Below, piece after piece: positions 24,663-33,869 of a stretch of DNA of 39,231 bases (positions are counted from its first letter, which is position 1; each line of letters opens with the position of its first letter). The stretch is from Bacteroidota bacterium. GTDB taxonomy: Bacteria; Bacteroidota; Bacteroidia; Bacteroidales; VadinHA17. The notes beneath the pieces are model-generated. The model saw only the letters and a program-made list of their open reading frames with translations. It searched no databases and was not told the DNA's origin. Where the stretch lies: NCBI GenBank assembly GCA_029552825.1, contig JAKPDL010000056.1:1-39231 (forward strand), given 5' to 3'. The position numbers and the translations under genes are program-made.

Positions 24663-26573
24663 ATGGGCAAAATAATTGGAATAGATCTCGGCACGACTAA
24701 CTCCTGTGTTGCTGTTATGGAAGGCAACGAACCGGTTGTTATTCCCAACAGTGAAGGCAAAAGGACGACGCCTTCCGTAGTTTCATTTGCTGAGAATGGA
24801 GAAAGGAAGGTTGGGGATCCAGCCAAGCGACAGGCTATTATTAACGCGAAAAGAACTGTTTACTCCATAAAAAGGTTTATGGGGGAAACATATGATAAAG
24901 TTCAGAAAGAGATTGAAAGGGTTACATATCCTGTTGTAAGGGGTGAAAACAATACTCCGCGCGTTAAAATTGATGACAGGCTCTATTCACCTCAGGAAAT
25001 TTCAGCCATGATACTTCAGAAGATGAAAAAGACTGCTGAAGATTATCTTGGTTATGAGGTGACTGATGCTGTCATCACTGTACCAGCCTATTTCAGCGAC
25101 TCACAGAGGCAGGCAACCAAGGAGGCTGGTGAGATAGCCGGACTTAACGTGCGCCGAATCATTAACGAACCTACAGCTGCTTCGCTGGCTTATGGCCTCG
25201 ACAAAAAGGCTCAGGATATGAAGATTGCCGTCTTCGACCTTGGAGGCGGAACATTCGATATTTCAATCCTCGAGCTTGGCGATGGAGTATTCGAAGTTAA
25301 ATCAACAAATGGTGACACCCACCTCGGCGGTGACGACTTCGACCACCTTATAATCGACTGGCTTGCAGAGGAATTCCTGAAAGAAAACGGTGTGGATCTG
25401 AGAAAAGACCCCATGGCAATGCAGCGTCTGAAAGAAGCTGCAGAGAAAGCCAAGATAGAGCTTTCAAGCTCAACGACCACAGAAATAAATCTTCCGTATA
25501 TCATGCCGGTTAACGGAATTCCAAAGCATCTTGTAAAGACACTTACAAGAGCCCAGTTTGAAAAGATTTGCGACAAACTGATACAGGCAGTCATTCCGCC
25601 ATGTGAAAAGGCTCTTGAAGCTGCCGGTCTGAAGCCTTCCGATATAGACGAAGTAATTCTGGTAGGAGGTTTGACACGTATACCTGCCATTCAGCAGGTT
25701 GTCGAAAAATTCTTCGGAAGGACTCCATCTAAAGGTGTTAACCCCGACGAGGTTGTTGCCATAGGTGCTGCTATTCAGGGTGGAGTTCTGGCAGGCGAGG
25801 TAAAAGATGTCCTCCTTCTCGACGTCACCCCGCTGTCGCTCGGTATTGAAACCCTTGGCGGCGTAATGACAAAGCTTATCGAAGCCAACACCACTATACC
25901 GACCAGAAAGACAGAGGTATTCACCACTGCCGCCGATAACCAGTCATCGGTTGAAATCCATGTGCTTCAGGGAGAACGTCCGATGGCTGCAGGCAACAAA
26001 ACAATAGGTCGCTTCTATCTCGATGGCATACCACCCGCCCCGAGAGGTGTACCACAGATAGAAGTAACATTCGACATTGATGCCAACGGTATCCTTCATG
26101 TGTCGGCTAAAGACAGAGGCACAGGTAAAGAACAGAAAATAAGAATTGAGGCTTCATCCGGTCTTACTGAAGAAGAAATAAGAAGGATGAAGGAAGAAGC
26201 CAAAGCCAACGAAGAAGCCGACAGAAGGGCACGTGAAAGAGTCGACAAGCTTAATGCTGCCGACAGTATGATTTTCCAGACGGAAAAACAGCTGCGCGAA
26301 TTCGGTGATAAACTGAGTCCGGATAAAAGGCACGAAATTGAGCAGGCTCTTTCAAAACTCAAGGATGCTCACAAATCGCAGGACATACCTGCAGTTGACA
26401 AAGCTCTCGCCGACCTGAACAATGCATGGCAGAAAGCCTCTGAAGAAATGTACAGAGCTGCCCAGGCTTCAGGTGCCGGCGCTGCAGGACCAGGTCCGGG
26501 TGCATCAACCGGAAGCAGCGGTAAATCAGGAAACGAAGAAGTTACTGATGTCGACTTCGAGGAAGTGAAATAA
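24663..26573 (+). CDS. dnaK: Molecular chaperone DnaK (Hsp70)
   Basis: ATP-driven chaperone for folding and stress recovery, 636 aa. The ATPase domain (to about 380) shows [41 protein letters not shown] and [15 protein letters not shown]. The interdomain linker and substrate domain follow ([15 protein letters not shown], then [18 protein letters not shown]), then a helical lid and a Gly/Ala/Ser-rich tail ending DVDFEEVK, the co-chaperone docking end. grpE and dnaJ are not adjacent, which is normal in Bacteroidota. I saw no CIRCE inverted repeat in front of it. It is followed by its own terminator, so it is probably monocistronic. Confidence 0.98.
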   Translation: MGKIIGIDLGTTNSCVAVMEGNEPVVIPNSEGKRTTPSVVSFAENGERKVGDPAKRQAIINAKRTVYSIKRFMGETYDKVQKEIERVTYPVVRGENNTPRVKIDDRLYSPQEISAMILQKMKKTAEDYLGYEVTDAVITVPAYFSDSQRQATKEAGEIAGLNVRRIINEPTAASLAYGLDKKAQDMKIAVFDLGGGTFDISILELGDGVFEVKSTNGDTHLGGDDFDHLIIDWLAEEFLKENGVDLRKDPMAMQRLKEAAEKAKIELSSSTTTEINLPYIMPVNGIPKHLVKTLTRAQFEKICDKLIQAVIPPCEKALEAAGLKPSDIDEVILVGGLTRIPAIQQVVEKFFGRTPSKGVNPDEVVAIGAAIQGGVLAGEVKDVLLLDVTPLSLGIETLGGVMTKLIEANTTIPTRKTEVFTTAADNQSSVEIHVLQGERPMAAGNKTIGRFYLDGIPPAPRGVPQIEVTFDIDANGILHVSAKDRGTGKEQKIRIEASSGLTEEEIRRMKEEAKANEEADRRARERVDKLNAADSMIFQTEKQLREFGDKLSPDKRHEIEQALSKLKDAHKSQDIPAVDKALADLNNAWQKASEEMYRAAQASGAGAAGPGPGASTGSSGKSGNEEVTDVDFEEVK

Positions 26574-26597
26574 TAAACTCTTCAGCTATACGTTCTC

Positions 26598-26628
26598 ATC
26601 CCGCACAGGTATGTGCGGGATTTTTTTT
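26598..26628 (+). terminator. Terminator of dnaK
   Basis: ATCCCGCACA (26598-26607) and TGTGCGGGAT (26612-26621) form a perfect 10-bp stem with a GGTA loop, followed by eight T. It also shows that an ATG at 26611, which would lengthen the next gene, lies inside the terminator and is not a start. Confidence 0.93.
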
Positions 26629-26643
26629 ATCTTTATGGCTCTG

Positions 26644-27444
26644 ATGAAAACCAAAATGAGAATACTTTCCCTGATTGTTATTCTCCTAATAACCGGTTCA
26701 ACAGTTGCCCTGTCCCAGCCAAACGACACCATAAACCGTTTTGATAAAACGGGGAAAAGGCAGGGTTACTGGATGAAAAGATACCCTAATGGCCATATCC
26801 AGTACGAAGGCTATTTCAAGGACGACCGTCCGGTTAAAGTATTCAAAAGATATTACGATAACGACACCCTGCAATCAATACTTTTTTACAGCGATGACAG
26901 CCGCACAGCAGATGCAATTTTTTTCCATCCAAACGGTTTTATAGCAGCTTCAGGGAAATATGTAAACCAGAAGAAAGAAGGAAAATGGGAGTTCTTTTCA
27001 TCTGCAATCAAAGGCTATAAAATAACGGATGAAGAGTACAGCAATAACATGAAAAACGGACTCTCGGTAAAATATTACCCCGATAAAACGGTGGCTGAAA
27101 AAATATGGTACAAAAATGAAGTTAAAGACGGTGAATGGGTTCAATTCCATGAAAGCGGAAAAATATTCCTCAAAGCCCAATATGTGAACGGCGTGCTCGA
27201 AGGTCCCTTTGAAGTATGGGATGCCGACGGGAACCTTAAATACAAGGGGCAATATAAGAACGACAGACGTGAAGGAATATGGTACGTATATAACCCCGAC
27301 GGAACTGTTAAAAACGAAATAAAGTATATAAATGGGATGGCTACCAACCCGGAGCTTTACAAAAGAGAAAATGCTATTCTCGACTCACTTGAAGTTACAG
27401 GCAAAAACCTCTCCGACCCGGAGAAAACCGGAACTATATGGTAA
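26644..27444 (+). CDS. Secreted MORN-type repeat protein (YwqK-like)
   Basis: About 266 aa from ATG 26644 (MKTKMRILSL); ATG 26635 or 26656 are also possible, while 26611 lies in the dnaK terminator. A signal peptide (LIVILLITGSTVALSQ) precedes a chain of about six MORN-like units with a YPNGxxxYEGYFKDDR pattern: GYWMKRYPNGHIQYEGYF, ASGKYVNQKKEGKWEFF, EYSNNMKNGLSVKYYPD, GEWVQFHESGKIFLKAQYVN, FEVWDADGNLKYKGQYKN and GIWYVYNPDGTVKNEIKYIN. The fold is a row of beta-hairpins; the YwqK label antitoxin has no support here since no toxin is adjacent. It overlaps the subtilase gene by 7 bp, so the two are coupled. Role unknown. Confidence 0.85.
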   Translation: MKTKMRILSLIVILLITGSTVALSQPNDTINRFDKTGKRQGYWMKRYPNGHIQYEGYFKDDRPVKVFKRYYDNDTLQSILFYSDDSRTADAIFFHPNGFIAASGKYVNQKKEGKWEFFSSAIKGYKITDEEYSNNMKNGLSVKYYPDKTVAEKIWYKNEVKDGEWVQFHESGKIFLKAQYVNGVLEGPFEVWDADGNLKYKGQYKNDRREGIWYVYNPDGTVKNEIKYINGMATNPELYKRENAILDSLEVTGKNLSDPEKTGTIW

Positions 27445-29108
27445 TTAAGCCGGTAAAAAAGATTGGATATTATCTCGCAGTTGCGTTTCTGATTCTTTAC
27501 TTTTCTTCATGGCATACATCAATAGCACAGGAGCCAGATTACAGATATTTCTACAGGGTATATTTCACTGATAAAGGCGATTATAAACCTGAAAATTTTT
27601 CCCCTTCACGACTGCTCAGTCCAAAAGCAATTGCCCGACGTATAAAATACGGCATAAAATTTCCGGATTATACTGACCTTCCCGTTTACCCGCCGTACAT
27701 CAATCAGATAAGATCTCTTGGCCTGACACTTCACAACACTTCGAAGTGGATGAATACTGCTCTCTTTAAATCCATTACACCTGCACCGGTATCCGTTATA
27801 GAAAGCCTCCCCTTTGTTGAAGGAGTCAGGGTTGTCAAGGTACCTTCAGCTAAAAGCGTTAAGCCAGATAAACTGGAACTGATCCAGGGGGTAAACAATG
27901 AAGTTCCTTATGACAGACAGATTACAATGCTCGAGGGTAATTTTCTGCATGATTCCGGATTTGACGGAACCGGCGTGGTGATAGCTGTTCTCGACGGAGG
28001 CTTCTCCAGGGCAAATTTTTTACCCTGCCTTGATAAATTACGGGCACGTTATGGCATAAGAGGAACTTATGACTTTGTGCTGAACTCAAAAAATGTTTAC
28101 AGTTACCATTACCACGGCACTGCCGTATTGTCAGTACTGGCAGGTGATGTACCAGGGAAAATAGTGGGTTCGGCTCCCGGGGCTAATTACTGGCTCTTCA
28201 GAACTGAAGACGTTTATTCTGAGTTTCCAGTGGAAGAAGACTACTGGGCAGCAGCTGCAGAATATGCTGACAGCCTGGGTGTTGACATTATTTCAACTTC
28301 ACTTGGATACAATGTTTTCGATGACCCTTCCATGAATTACAAATTCGAAGACCTGAATGGAATGAACGCTTTCATTACCCGTGTAGCGGATATTGCCGTA
28401 TCGAAAGGTATTATTGTTGTTGCAAGCGCAGGGAACGAAAGGGATAATGAATGGTTGAGAATAATTGCTCCATCAGACGGGTTTAAAGTTATCTGTGCAG
28501 GGGCAGTAGATCAATACTGTACGATTTCCACCTTTTCGTCGGCTGGACCAAGTGCCGACGGCAGGATAAAGCCTGACAATGTGGCAATGGGAGTTGATGT
28601 AACTGCCCAGATAGATGAAAAAGGGTACATCAAGATCAGCGGTACATCTTTTTCGTGCCCGATTCTAAGTGGAATGTGTGCATGCTTACTTCAGGCAGTA
28701 CCTGAAGCTTCACCTTCAGATATAATAGATATTCTCCACCGGTGCAGCGACAGGGCAAATAATCCCGACTCCCTGTACGGTTTCGGTCTTCCCAGTATGA
28801 AGAAAGCAATCCAGATGCTCCAGGAAAAGATTATGCTGAAACCTGGCATAGACATTACTGCAGGACCTAATCCATTTACCGACCATATTGATATCTACTT
28901 CAGGGAACCACCATATTCACCTCTAAGCGTAGAAATCTATTCATCCACCGGTCATCTTCTTTATAAAAAAATAATAACCAGCAGAGACTATATCAGCAAA
29001 ACTCTTCGCCTGAACGATTTACAATTCAGGAACCAGGGAATTTACTTTTTAAAAATCATGACAGATAATGGGACATCTGTTATGAAAGTTGTAAAAATAA
29101 ATGATTGA
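27438..29108 (+). CDS. Subtilisin-like serine protease (S8) with T9SS type A sorting domain
   Basis: A 556-aa secreted protease. After a signal peptide (about 1-31) and an N-terminal region, the S8 catalytic triad is visible: Asp186 in VIAVLDGGFS, His226 in YHYHGTAVLSVLAG and Ser404 in SGTSFSCPILSGM; Asn333 of VASAGNERDN stabilises the oxyanion. The last about 85 residues form a type IX secretion sorting domain of type A: ITAGPNPFTDHIDIYF, LSVEIYSSTGHLLYKK, and GIYFLKIMTDNGTSVMKVVK. It should pass through Sec and T9SS and be anchored or released at the surface. It overlaps the MORN gene upstream and ends 2 bases before xseA, an unexpected partner for an exonuclease. Confidence 0.95.
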   Translation: MVIKPVKKIGYYLAVAFLILYFSSWHTSIAQEPDYRYFYRVYFTDKGDYKPENFSPSRLLSPKAIARRIKYGIKFPDYTDLPVYPPYINQIRSLGLTLHNTSKWMNTALFKSITPAPVSVIESLPFVEGVRVVKVPSAKSVKPDKLELIQGVNNEVPYDRQITMLEGNFLHDSGFDGTGVVIAVLDGGFSRANFLPCLDKLRARYGIRGTYDFVLNSKNVYSYHYHGTAVLSVLAGDVPGKIVGSAPGANYWLFRTEDVYSEFPVEEDYWAAAAEYADSLGVDIISTSLGYNVFDDPSMNYKFEDLNGMNAFITRVADIAVSKGIIVVASAGNERDNEWLRIIAPSDGFKVICAGAVDQYCTISTFSSAGPSADGRIKPDNVAMGVDVTAQIDEKGYIKISGTSFSCPILSGMCACLLQAVPEASPSDIIDILHRCSDRANNPDSLYGFGLPSMKKAIQMLQEKIMLKPGIDITAGPNPFTDHIDIYFREPPYSPLSVEIYSSTGHLLYKKIITSRDYISKTLRLNDLQFRNQGIYFLKIMTDNGTSVMKVVKIND

Positions 29109-29110
29109 TA

Positions 29111-30496
29111 ATGAACGAAAAACTGTCACTCACCGAACTTCAACAGGTTATCAGGGACTCACTATATGCGTCACTTCCAGGCTTTTACTGGGTTTTTGCA
29201 GAAATTTCCGAGGCAAAGGAAAACTATGCCGGACATTGCTATCTCGAACTAATTGAAAAACACCCCGACGAAATTAATATCAGGGCAAGAGTTAGGGCTG
29301 TAATCTGGAACACAAGGTACCGGTTTCTGAAATCATTTTTTGAAAGCACAACGGGAGAAACCCTTCGTCCGGGTATTAAAATTCTGGTAAGGGTCAAAAT
29401 AGAATATCATGAGGTTTACGGATTGAGTCTTGTAATAAACGATATCGATCCTGCTTTCACCCTCGGCGATATGGCAATTAAACGACAGCAGATTCTGAGA
29501 AGGCTTGAGGAAGAAGGGGTGATAACGATGAACAAAGAACTTGAACTTACGATTGCACCACAACGTATTGCAGTGGTTTCGTCAAAAACTGCTGCCGGAT
29601 ACCAGGATTTTGTGAGGCACCTGAAGGAAAATATTTACGGATACGGTTTCAGCATAACACTTTTTGAAGCAGTGATGCAGGGCGCCGAAACTGAGCAAAG
29701 CGTGATTTCAGCACTTGACCGTATATCTGAGCAGTACGAGAAATTTGATGTGGCTGTAATTATAAGGGGCGGCGGTGCCCAATCGGACCTAAGCTGGTTC
29801 GACAACTACAATATAGCCTACCATATCACACAGTTTCCACTGCCTGTTATAACAGGAATTGGCCACGAAAAAGATATCTCCGTAACAGATATTGTCGCAT
29901 ATCATGCACTTAAAACACCAACGGCTGTGGCTGACTACCTTATAGAAAAAATGGTCTCGGCCGAAAACCTGCTTATGCAGCTGGCCGATGAAATATCAGA
30001 AGCAGTAAACGAAATCATTGACAGTAAGAAAGAGCGTCTGACATCTTTCATGACAAGAATAATACCTGTTTCTAACAGGCTTATTTCTGCAGTAAGAACT
30101 GATTTATCAGTTAAACTTGTTGATCTTGTAACCAAAGTCAGGAACAGGCTTGGGAGAGAAGATATAGTTCTGGCAGATGTGAAAAAGAAAATTGAATTAA
30201 CATCGCAGAATTATATTTCCAGCAGGGAGAGGGACCTCAGCAGGGCAGGTGAACTTATAAGGATAAACACAATCAATCTGTTAAAAAGCATCGAAGTCAG
30301 AATAAAATCGATGTCTGAATCTCTTAACATATTAAGTCCGGATAATGTTCTAAAACGCGGATACACCATTACAGTACTTAACGGTATAATTGTCAGCAGT
30401 GTAGATAAAATAAAACCGGAAGATGAAATTGACACTTTCTTCCACGATGGAAAAATAAAGAGCAGGGTGCTGAAAAAATCAAAAGAAAAATTATAG
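29111..30496 (+). CDS. xseA: Exodeoxyribonuclease VII large subunit
   Basis: Large subunit of the single-strand-specific exonuclease VII, which cuts DNA to oligonucleotides and acts in repair. I choose ATG 29111 (MNEKLSLTELQQVIRD), 461 aa; the longer reading uses a TTG inside the preceding stop region. The N-terminal OB domain (about 1-115) has LPGFYWVFAEISEAKENYAGHCYLELIE. The catalytic domain has RIAVVSSKTAAGYQDF, IIRGGGAQSDLSWFDNYNIA, FPLPVITGIGHEKDISVTDI and LKTPTAVADYLI. A long coiled coil (about 270-420) follows, then LKRGYTITVLNG. The downstream gene encodes the small subunit 27 bases away. Confidence 0.96.
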   Translation: MNEKLSLTELQQVIRDSLYASLPGFYWVFAEISEAKENYAGHCYLELIEKHPDEINIRARVRAVIWNTRYRFLKSFFESTTGETLRPGIKILVRVKIEYHEVYGLSLVINDIDPAFTLGDMAIKRQQILRRLEEEGVITMNKELELTIAPQRIAVVSSKTAAGYQDFVRHLKENIYGYGFSITLFEAVMQGAETEQSVISALDRISEQYEKFDVAVIIRGGGAQSDLSWFDNYNIAYHITQFPLPVITGIGHEKDISVTDIVAYHALKTPTAVADYLIEKMVSAENLLMQLADEISEAVNEIIDSKKERLTSFMTRIIPVSNRLISAVRTDLSVKLVDLVTKVRNRLGREDIVLADVKKKIELTSQNYISSRERDLSRAGELIRINTINLLKSIEVRIKSMSESLNILSPDNVLKRGYTITVLNGIIVSSVDKIKPEDEIDTFFHDGKIKSRVLKKSKEKL

Positions 30497-30523
30497 ATTT
30501 GTAATTAAGTAAAATTCAGAGAA

Positions 30524-30721
30524 ATGGCTAAAAAAGAGCTGTCATTTAACGAAGCAATGAAAGAAATTGAGGCCATTCTTCGCAATATTGAAAGCGGTAA
30601 TCTTGATATTGACAGGTTATCAAAAGAAGTAAAGAGGGCTTCAGATCTTATAAGGCTGTGTCAGAAAAAGTTAAGGGCCACAGAAGAAGAGATAAACGGC
30701 ATATTCAAAGAGCTTTCATAA
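30524..30721 (+). CDS. xseB: Exodeoxyribonuclease VII small subunit
   Basis: A 65-aa helical hairpin that binds the coiled coil of XseA. The family pattern SFNEAMKEIEAILRNIESGN, LDIDRLSKEVKRASDLIRLC and QKKLRATEEEI is complete. It lies 27 bases after xseA in the same operon. Its length is near the lower edge for the family (about 70-80), but nothing appears missing. Confidence 0.95.
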   Translation: MAKKELSFNEAMKEIEAILRNIESGNLDIDRLSKEVKRASDLIRLCQKKLRATEEEINGIFKELS

Positions 30722-30730
30722 AAAAGAGAT

Positions 30731-30757
30731 CCCGCAGAACTTTCTCTCCTGCGGGAA
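30731..30757. terminator. Hairpin after xseB
   Basis: TCCCGCAG (30731-30738) pairs with CTGCGGGA (30750-30757) over an 11-base loop. The T tract lies on the minus strand (ATCTCTTTTTT), so it would stop read-through from the thioredoxin gene better than transcripts from xseB, which meet AAACCCTTT after the stem. Confidence 0.6.
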
Positions 30758-30844
30758 ACCCTTTAAATACCCTAACCTAAACCCTATGAAAAAACTTAAC
30801 CCTTGAGAGGTGTGTTGTTTCAATAATTATAACGGAAAAAACAG

Positions 30845-30865
30845 GTAAAAAGTTTCACTTTTTAC
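30845..30865 (-). terminator. Terminator of the thioredoxin gene
   Basis: GTAAAAAGT and ACTTTTTAC form a 9-bp stem with a three-base loop at the stop codon of the thioredoxin gene. On the minus strand it is followed by CTGTTTTTT; T runs also follow on the plus strand, so it can work for both convergent units. Confidence 0.7.
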
Positions 30866-31242
30866 TGATTTTTTTCATTTTTTTCCTTCTCTATGCCAAA
30901 TACTTCCTTGAAAGCCATTTCGAAAGTCTCTTTCGGAAGGAAACCTAATGCCATTTGAGGTTGTCCATCTTTGGGAACAAACAGAAGGCTGGGTATGCTC
31001 TGAATTCCAAAAACAGCAGCAAGTTCACCCTCCTTTTCAGTATCAACCTTGTAAAAATCAATCTTTCCGTCGTACTCCTTCGAAAGTTGCTCAAGTACAG
31101 GTGCTACCATTTTACAGGGTCCGCACCAATCGGCATAAAAATCAACCACACAAGGCCTCTCACCTTCAAATTTCCATTCTTTGTTTTTTTCGTAGTTAAA
31201 TACTTTCTTAAGAAAAGTCTCTTTTGTTAAATGTTCAATCAT
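30862..31242 (-). CDS. trxA: Thioredoxin
   Basis: A 126-aa cytosolic thioredoxin. The redox site WCGPCK is at residues 39-44, within VVDFYADWCGPCKMVAPVLE. The cis-proline loop is in FGIQSIPSLLFV, and a final helix PKETFEMAFKEVF closes the fold. It has an N-terminal extension of about 15 residues (LTKETFLKKVFNYEKNK) and a Lys/Glu-rich tail, as in other Bacteroidota thioredoxins. It reduces disulfides in cytoplasmic proteins with thioredoxin reductase, which is not encoded here. Divergent from the CCA-adding enzyme gene. No signal peptide, so it is not a periplasmic resA/tlpA-type protein. Confidence 0.94.
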   Translation of the reverse strand: MIEHLTKETFLKKVFNYEKNKEWKFEGERPCVVDFYADWCGPCKMVAPVLEQLSKEYDGKIDFYKVDTEKEGELAAVFGIQSIPSLLFVPKDGQPQMALGFLPKETFEMAFKEVFGIEKEKNEKNQ

Positions 31243-31358
31243 GTTAAAAACTTTTTATGGTTAACAGGTAATCTTATTATTTGTTCATTGATATGTCAAT
31301 TATCATGCCACAGACTTTAATAAATCACTATCCTGCCGTGAATAAAAAGATAAATTGG

Positions 31359-31366
31359 TAATTTTG
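31359..31366 (+). promoter_or_regulatory. -7 box upstream of the CCA-adding enzyme gene
   Basis: TAATTTTG fits TAnnTTTG exactly, 30 bases before the ATG at 31396. A -33 TTTG is not evident at the right spacing. Confidence 0.5.
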
Positions 31367-31395
31367 CCACGAAAGCATCACATTTTGAAGAAATA

Positions 31396-32859
31396 ATGAC
31401 AATCTGTCTGGAAGATAAAATCTTTGAAGTTATTTCAGAGGTACTTGAATCTGAAAATGTTGAAGGTTATGTTGTGGGGGGTTATGTAAGGGATTTTCTC
31501 CTCGGCCGTAAAAATCCAGAGCAGGATATTGATATTGTTGTGACGGGTGATGGGATTGACATAGCCAGGAAAACTGCTAAAAAACTGGGGAAAGGAATTA
31601 AAGTTGCTGTTTACAAGAATTTCGGAACAGCAATGTTCCGGTATGGGGATTACAATATTGAATTTGTAAGGGCACGAAAAGAATCGTACAGAAGGGATTC
31701 TCGAAAGCCTTTTGTTGAAAGCGGCACTATAGAAGACGACCAGAAACGCAGGGACTTTACGATTAATGCCCTCGCTGCAGGATTGAACCGTTCAACGTGG
31801 GGTATGCTTGTTGATCCTTTCGGAGGGCAGGAAGATTTGAAGAAAAGGTTGATAAGAACTCCTCTTGATCCTGACAGAACATTCGATGATGACCCTCTCA
31901 GGATGATGAGGGCGATAAGATTTGCCACCCAGCTCGATTTCAAAATTGAAGAGAAAACTTTTGAATCAATAAAAAAGAACAGGGAGCGTATTAAGATAGT
32001 TTCGACCGAAAGAATAACTACAGAGTTAAACAAGATAATTTCATCTCCAAAGCCATCAAAAGGGTTTATGCTGCTCGATATGTCGGGTCTGCTGGAAATT
32101 ATCTTTCCTGAACTTGCAAATCTGAAAGGGGTGGAAAAGAAAGAAGGAAGGGGACATAAAGACAATTTCCTGCATACCCTTAAAGTGCTCGATAATGTAA
32201 GCAGCAAATCGGATAATCTGTGGCTCAGGTGGGCAGCACTTCTTCACGACATTGCCAAACCCGTAACGAAGAAATATTCTGAAAAAACTGGCTGGACATT
32301 TCATAACCATGAATTTATAGGGGCAAAGATGGTGCCTGTCATTTTCAGAAAGTTGAAGCTTCCTCTGAACGAAAACATGAAATATGTACGGAAACTTGTT
32401 GACCTACACCTGCGTCCCATCGTGCTGTCACAGGATATTGTCACCGATTCTGCGGTAAGAAGACTTCTTTACGAAGCAGGTGATGATATAGATGATCTAA
32501 TGCTTTTGTGTGAAGCTGATATCACCTCCAAAAATGAGGAAAAGAAATCACGGCATCTTGCAAACTTCAGACTGGTAAGAAAGAAACTTGTTGAAATTGA
32601 AGAAAAAGACGCAATCAGAAATTTCCAGCCACCAGTTTCCGGGGATGAAATAATTGCAACGTTCGGTATAAAACCAGGCAAAGAGGTTGGCATTATTAAG
32701 AACTATATCAAAGATGCAATTCTTGATGGTATTATCCCAAATGAATATAGTGCTGCAAGGGAACTGATGATTAAGAAAGGTCGTGAGTTAGGACTTAAAC
32801 CTTTGGTCAGCGGCCGGGCTGCACAACCAGATCAAGAATTACGGGAAGATGGTCGCTGA
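31396..32859 (+). CDS. cca: CCA tRNA nucleotidyltransferase (with HD domain)
   Basis: Adds or repairs the CCA end of tRNAs from CTP and ATP without a template. It has 487 aa. The class II nucleotidyltransferase head has VVGGYVRDFLLGRKNPEQD with metal-binding Asp44 and Asp46 in DIDI, RRDFTINALA, and the nucleotide-specificity motif DDPLRMMRAIRFATQL. The neck has KIVSTERITTELNKII. An HD domain follows (HTLKVLDN, LLHDIAKP, FHNHEFIGAKM), which gives some family members phosphatase activity. The tRNA-Met gene in this window lacks an encoded CCA, consistent with need for this enzyme. It overlaps the convergent nuclease-like gene by 53 bp at the 3' end. Confidence 0.94.
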   Translation: MTICLEDKIFEVISEVLESENVEGYVVGGYVRDFLLGRKNPEQDIDIVVTGDGIDIARKTAKKLGKGIKVAVYKNFGTAMFRYGDYNIEFVRARKESYRRDSRKPFVESGTIEDDQKRRDFTINALAAGLNRSTWGMLVDPFGGQEDLKKRLIRTPLDPDRTFDDDPLRMMRAIRFATQLDFKIEEKTFESIKKNRERIKIVSTERITTELNKIISSPKPSKGFMLLDMSGLLEIIFPELANLKGVEKKEGRGHKDNFLHTLKVLDNVSSKSDNLWLRWAALLHDIAKPVTKKYSEKTGWTFHNHEFIGAKMVPVIFRKLKLPLNENMKYVRKLVDLHLRPIVLSQDIVTDSAVRRLLYEAGDDIDDLMLLCEADITSKNEEKKSRHLANFRLVRKKLVEIEEKDAIRNFQPPVSGDEIIATFGIKPGKEVGIIKNYIKDAILDGIIPNEYSAARELMIKKGRELGLKPLVSGRAAQPDQELREDGR

Positions 32860-33856
32860 ATCCTCCCTGATAAGAATAACCACTGTAGGTTGAAAATGGC
32901 TTCTGCCCGGAAAATTTCCTGTCCCTGAGAAGCAGAAAATCTGGAGAAAATATTTCAAAGAAATCTTCAGAAGTATAAATACCTCTGCATCTCTGAAAAT
33001 CAGGAAGCATGGTTTTCGAAACTATTATCTGATCGGGCATTTCCCATATTCCCTCATATTTATAAGTGCCTGTACCACGAAGAAAATGGCTCATGCCAAG
33101 ATTCAAAAAAGAGCCCTTTTCTCCAGAATCTGTGAGAACCTTAATTTCATCAGATGAAGGAAGAGAATTGAAATCACCGGCAAAAATAATTTTTGAACAT
33201 TCCCCTGATGATTTTCTAACCGAATCGGCCTGTTGAATGAGCAAATTTGCCAGAGCGATCCTGCTCTCCTCGCCTGCAAGCACCCCTCCCCTTCTCGATG
33301 GCCAGTGATTCAGAAAGAGGTGAAGCGTATCATTTTCAACTAAGAACTTAGAATATAATACCTTTCTGGTTCTTATATTCCGGGAATAAAATGAGAAAGG
33401 ATATATATATTTATAATACAACAACTTAACATAATCTTTCCTGTATATCAGGCATACGTCTATTCCCCTCGGGTCATCAGAATCTTCATGTACTATGTCA
33501 TAATCACCTGATTTACCGAGCGGGGTCAGCAAAAGCAGGTCGTCAATTGCTTTTTTATTCTCTGCCTCACAAATTCCGACAATTGCAGGAGGGTCCCACT
33601 CTCCGGCTGCTGTAATAACCTTATATATTGATTGCAACTTAAGTCTGTATCTGTTTATGTTCCATCGTCTTTCTCCCCCGGGCAAGAATTCATCATCCTC
33701 CGTAGCAGGATCATCTTCTGTATCAAAAAGATTTTCAACATTATAAAACATGAACCTGAATTTCTTTTGTATGTTCTCCTGGGATTTAACCAGCTGAATA
33801 TCAAACATTATGCAGATTAATGCCGGTAAAATTCCGAGGAGTATTCTCCGGTACAT
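32807..33856 (-). CDS. Endonuclease/exonuclease/phosphatase-fold protein, exported
   Basis: A 349-aa protein with the DNase I-like EEP fold. FRFMFYNVENLFDTEDDP holds the metal-binding Asn and Glu near the start, VGICEAENKKAIDDLL the catalytic Glu, LFLNHWPSRRGG, IIFAGDFNSLPSSDEI the Asp/Asn pair, and GGFSDHLPVILDLV the final Asp-His. The start is ATG 33856 (MYRRILLGILPALICIM), giving a signal peptide; the GTG at 33910 would overlap the upstream gene. Proteins of this type are annotated as nucleases or phosphodiesterases and the substrate is open. It follows the beta-helix lipoprotein gene by 13 bases. The C-terminus overlaps cca by 53 bp, convergent. Confidence 0.88.
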   Translation of the reverse strand: MYRRILLGILPALICIMFDIQLVKSQENIQKKFRFMFYNVENLFDTEDDPATEDDEFLPGGERRWNINRYRLKLQSIYKVITAAGEWDPPAIVGICEAENKKAIDDLLLLTPLGKSGDYDIVHEDSDDPRGIDVCLIYRKDYVKLLYYKYIYPFSFYSRNIRTRKVLYSKFLVENDTLHLFLNHWPSRRGGVLAGEESRIALANLLIQQADSVRKSSGECSKIIFAGDFNSLPSSDEIKVLTDSGEKGSFLNLGMSHFLRGTGTYKYEGIWEMPDQIIVSKTMLPDFQRCRGIYTSEDFFEIFSPDFLLLRDRKFSGQKPFSTYSGYSYQGGFSDHLPVILDLVVQPGR

Positions 33857-33869
33857 AAGTTTGAAATTA

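Noticed and set aside
26611-26643. Upstream start for the MORN-type protein
   Set aside because: The ATG at 26611 lies in the right arm of the dnaK terminator; a start at 26635 or 26644 gives a proper signal peptide.
26644-27444. Toxin-antitoxin role for the YwqK-like protein
   Set aside because: The antitoxin name is a family label; the protein is exported and no toxin gene is adjacent.
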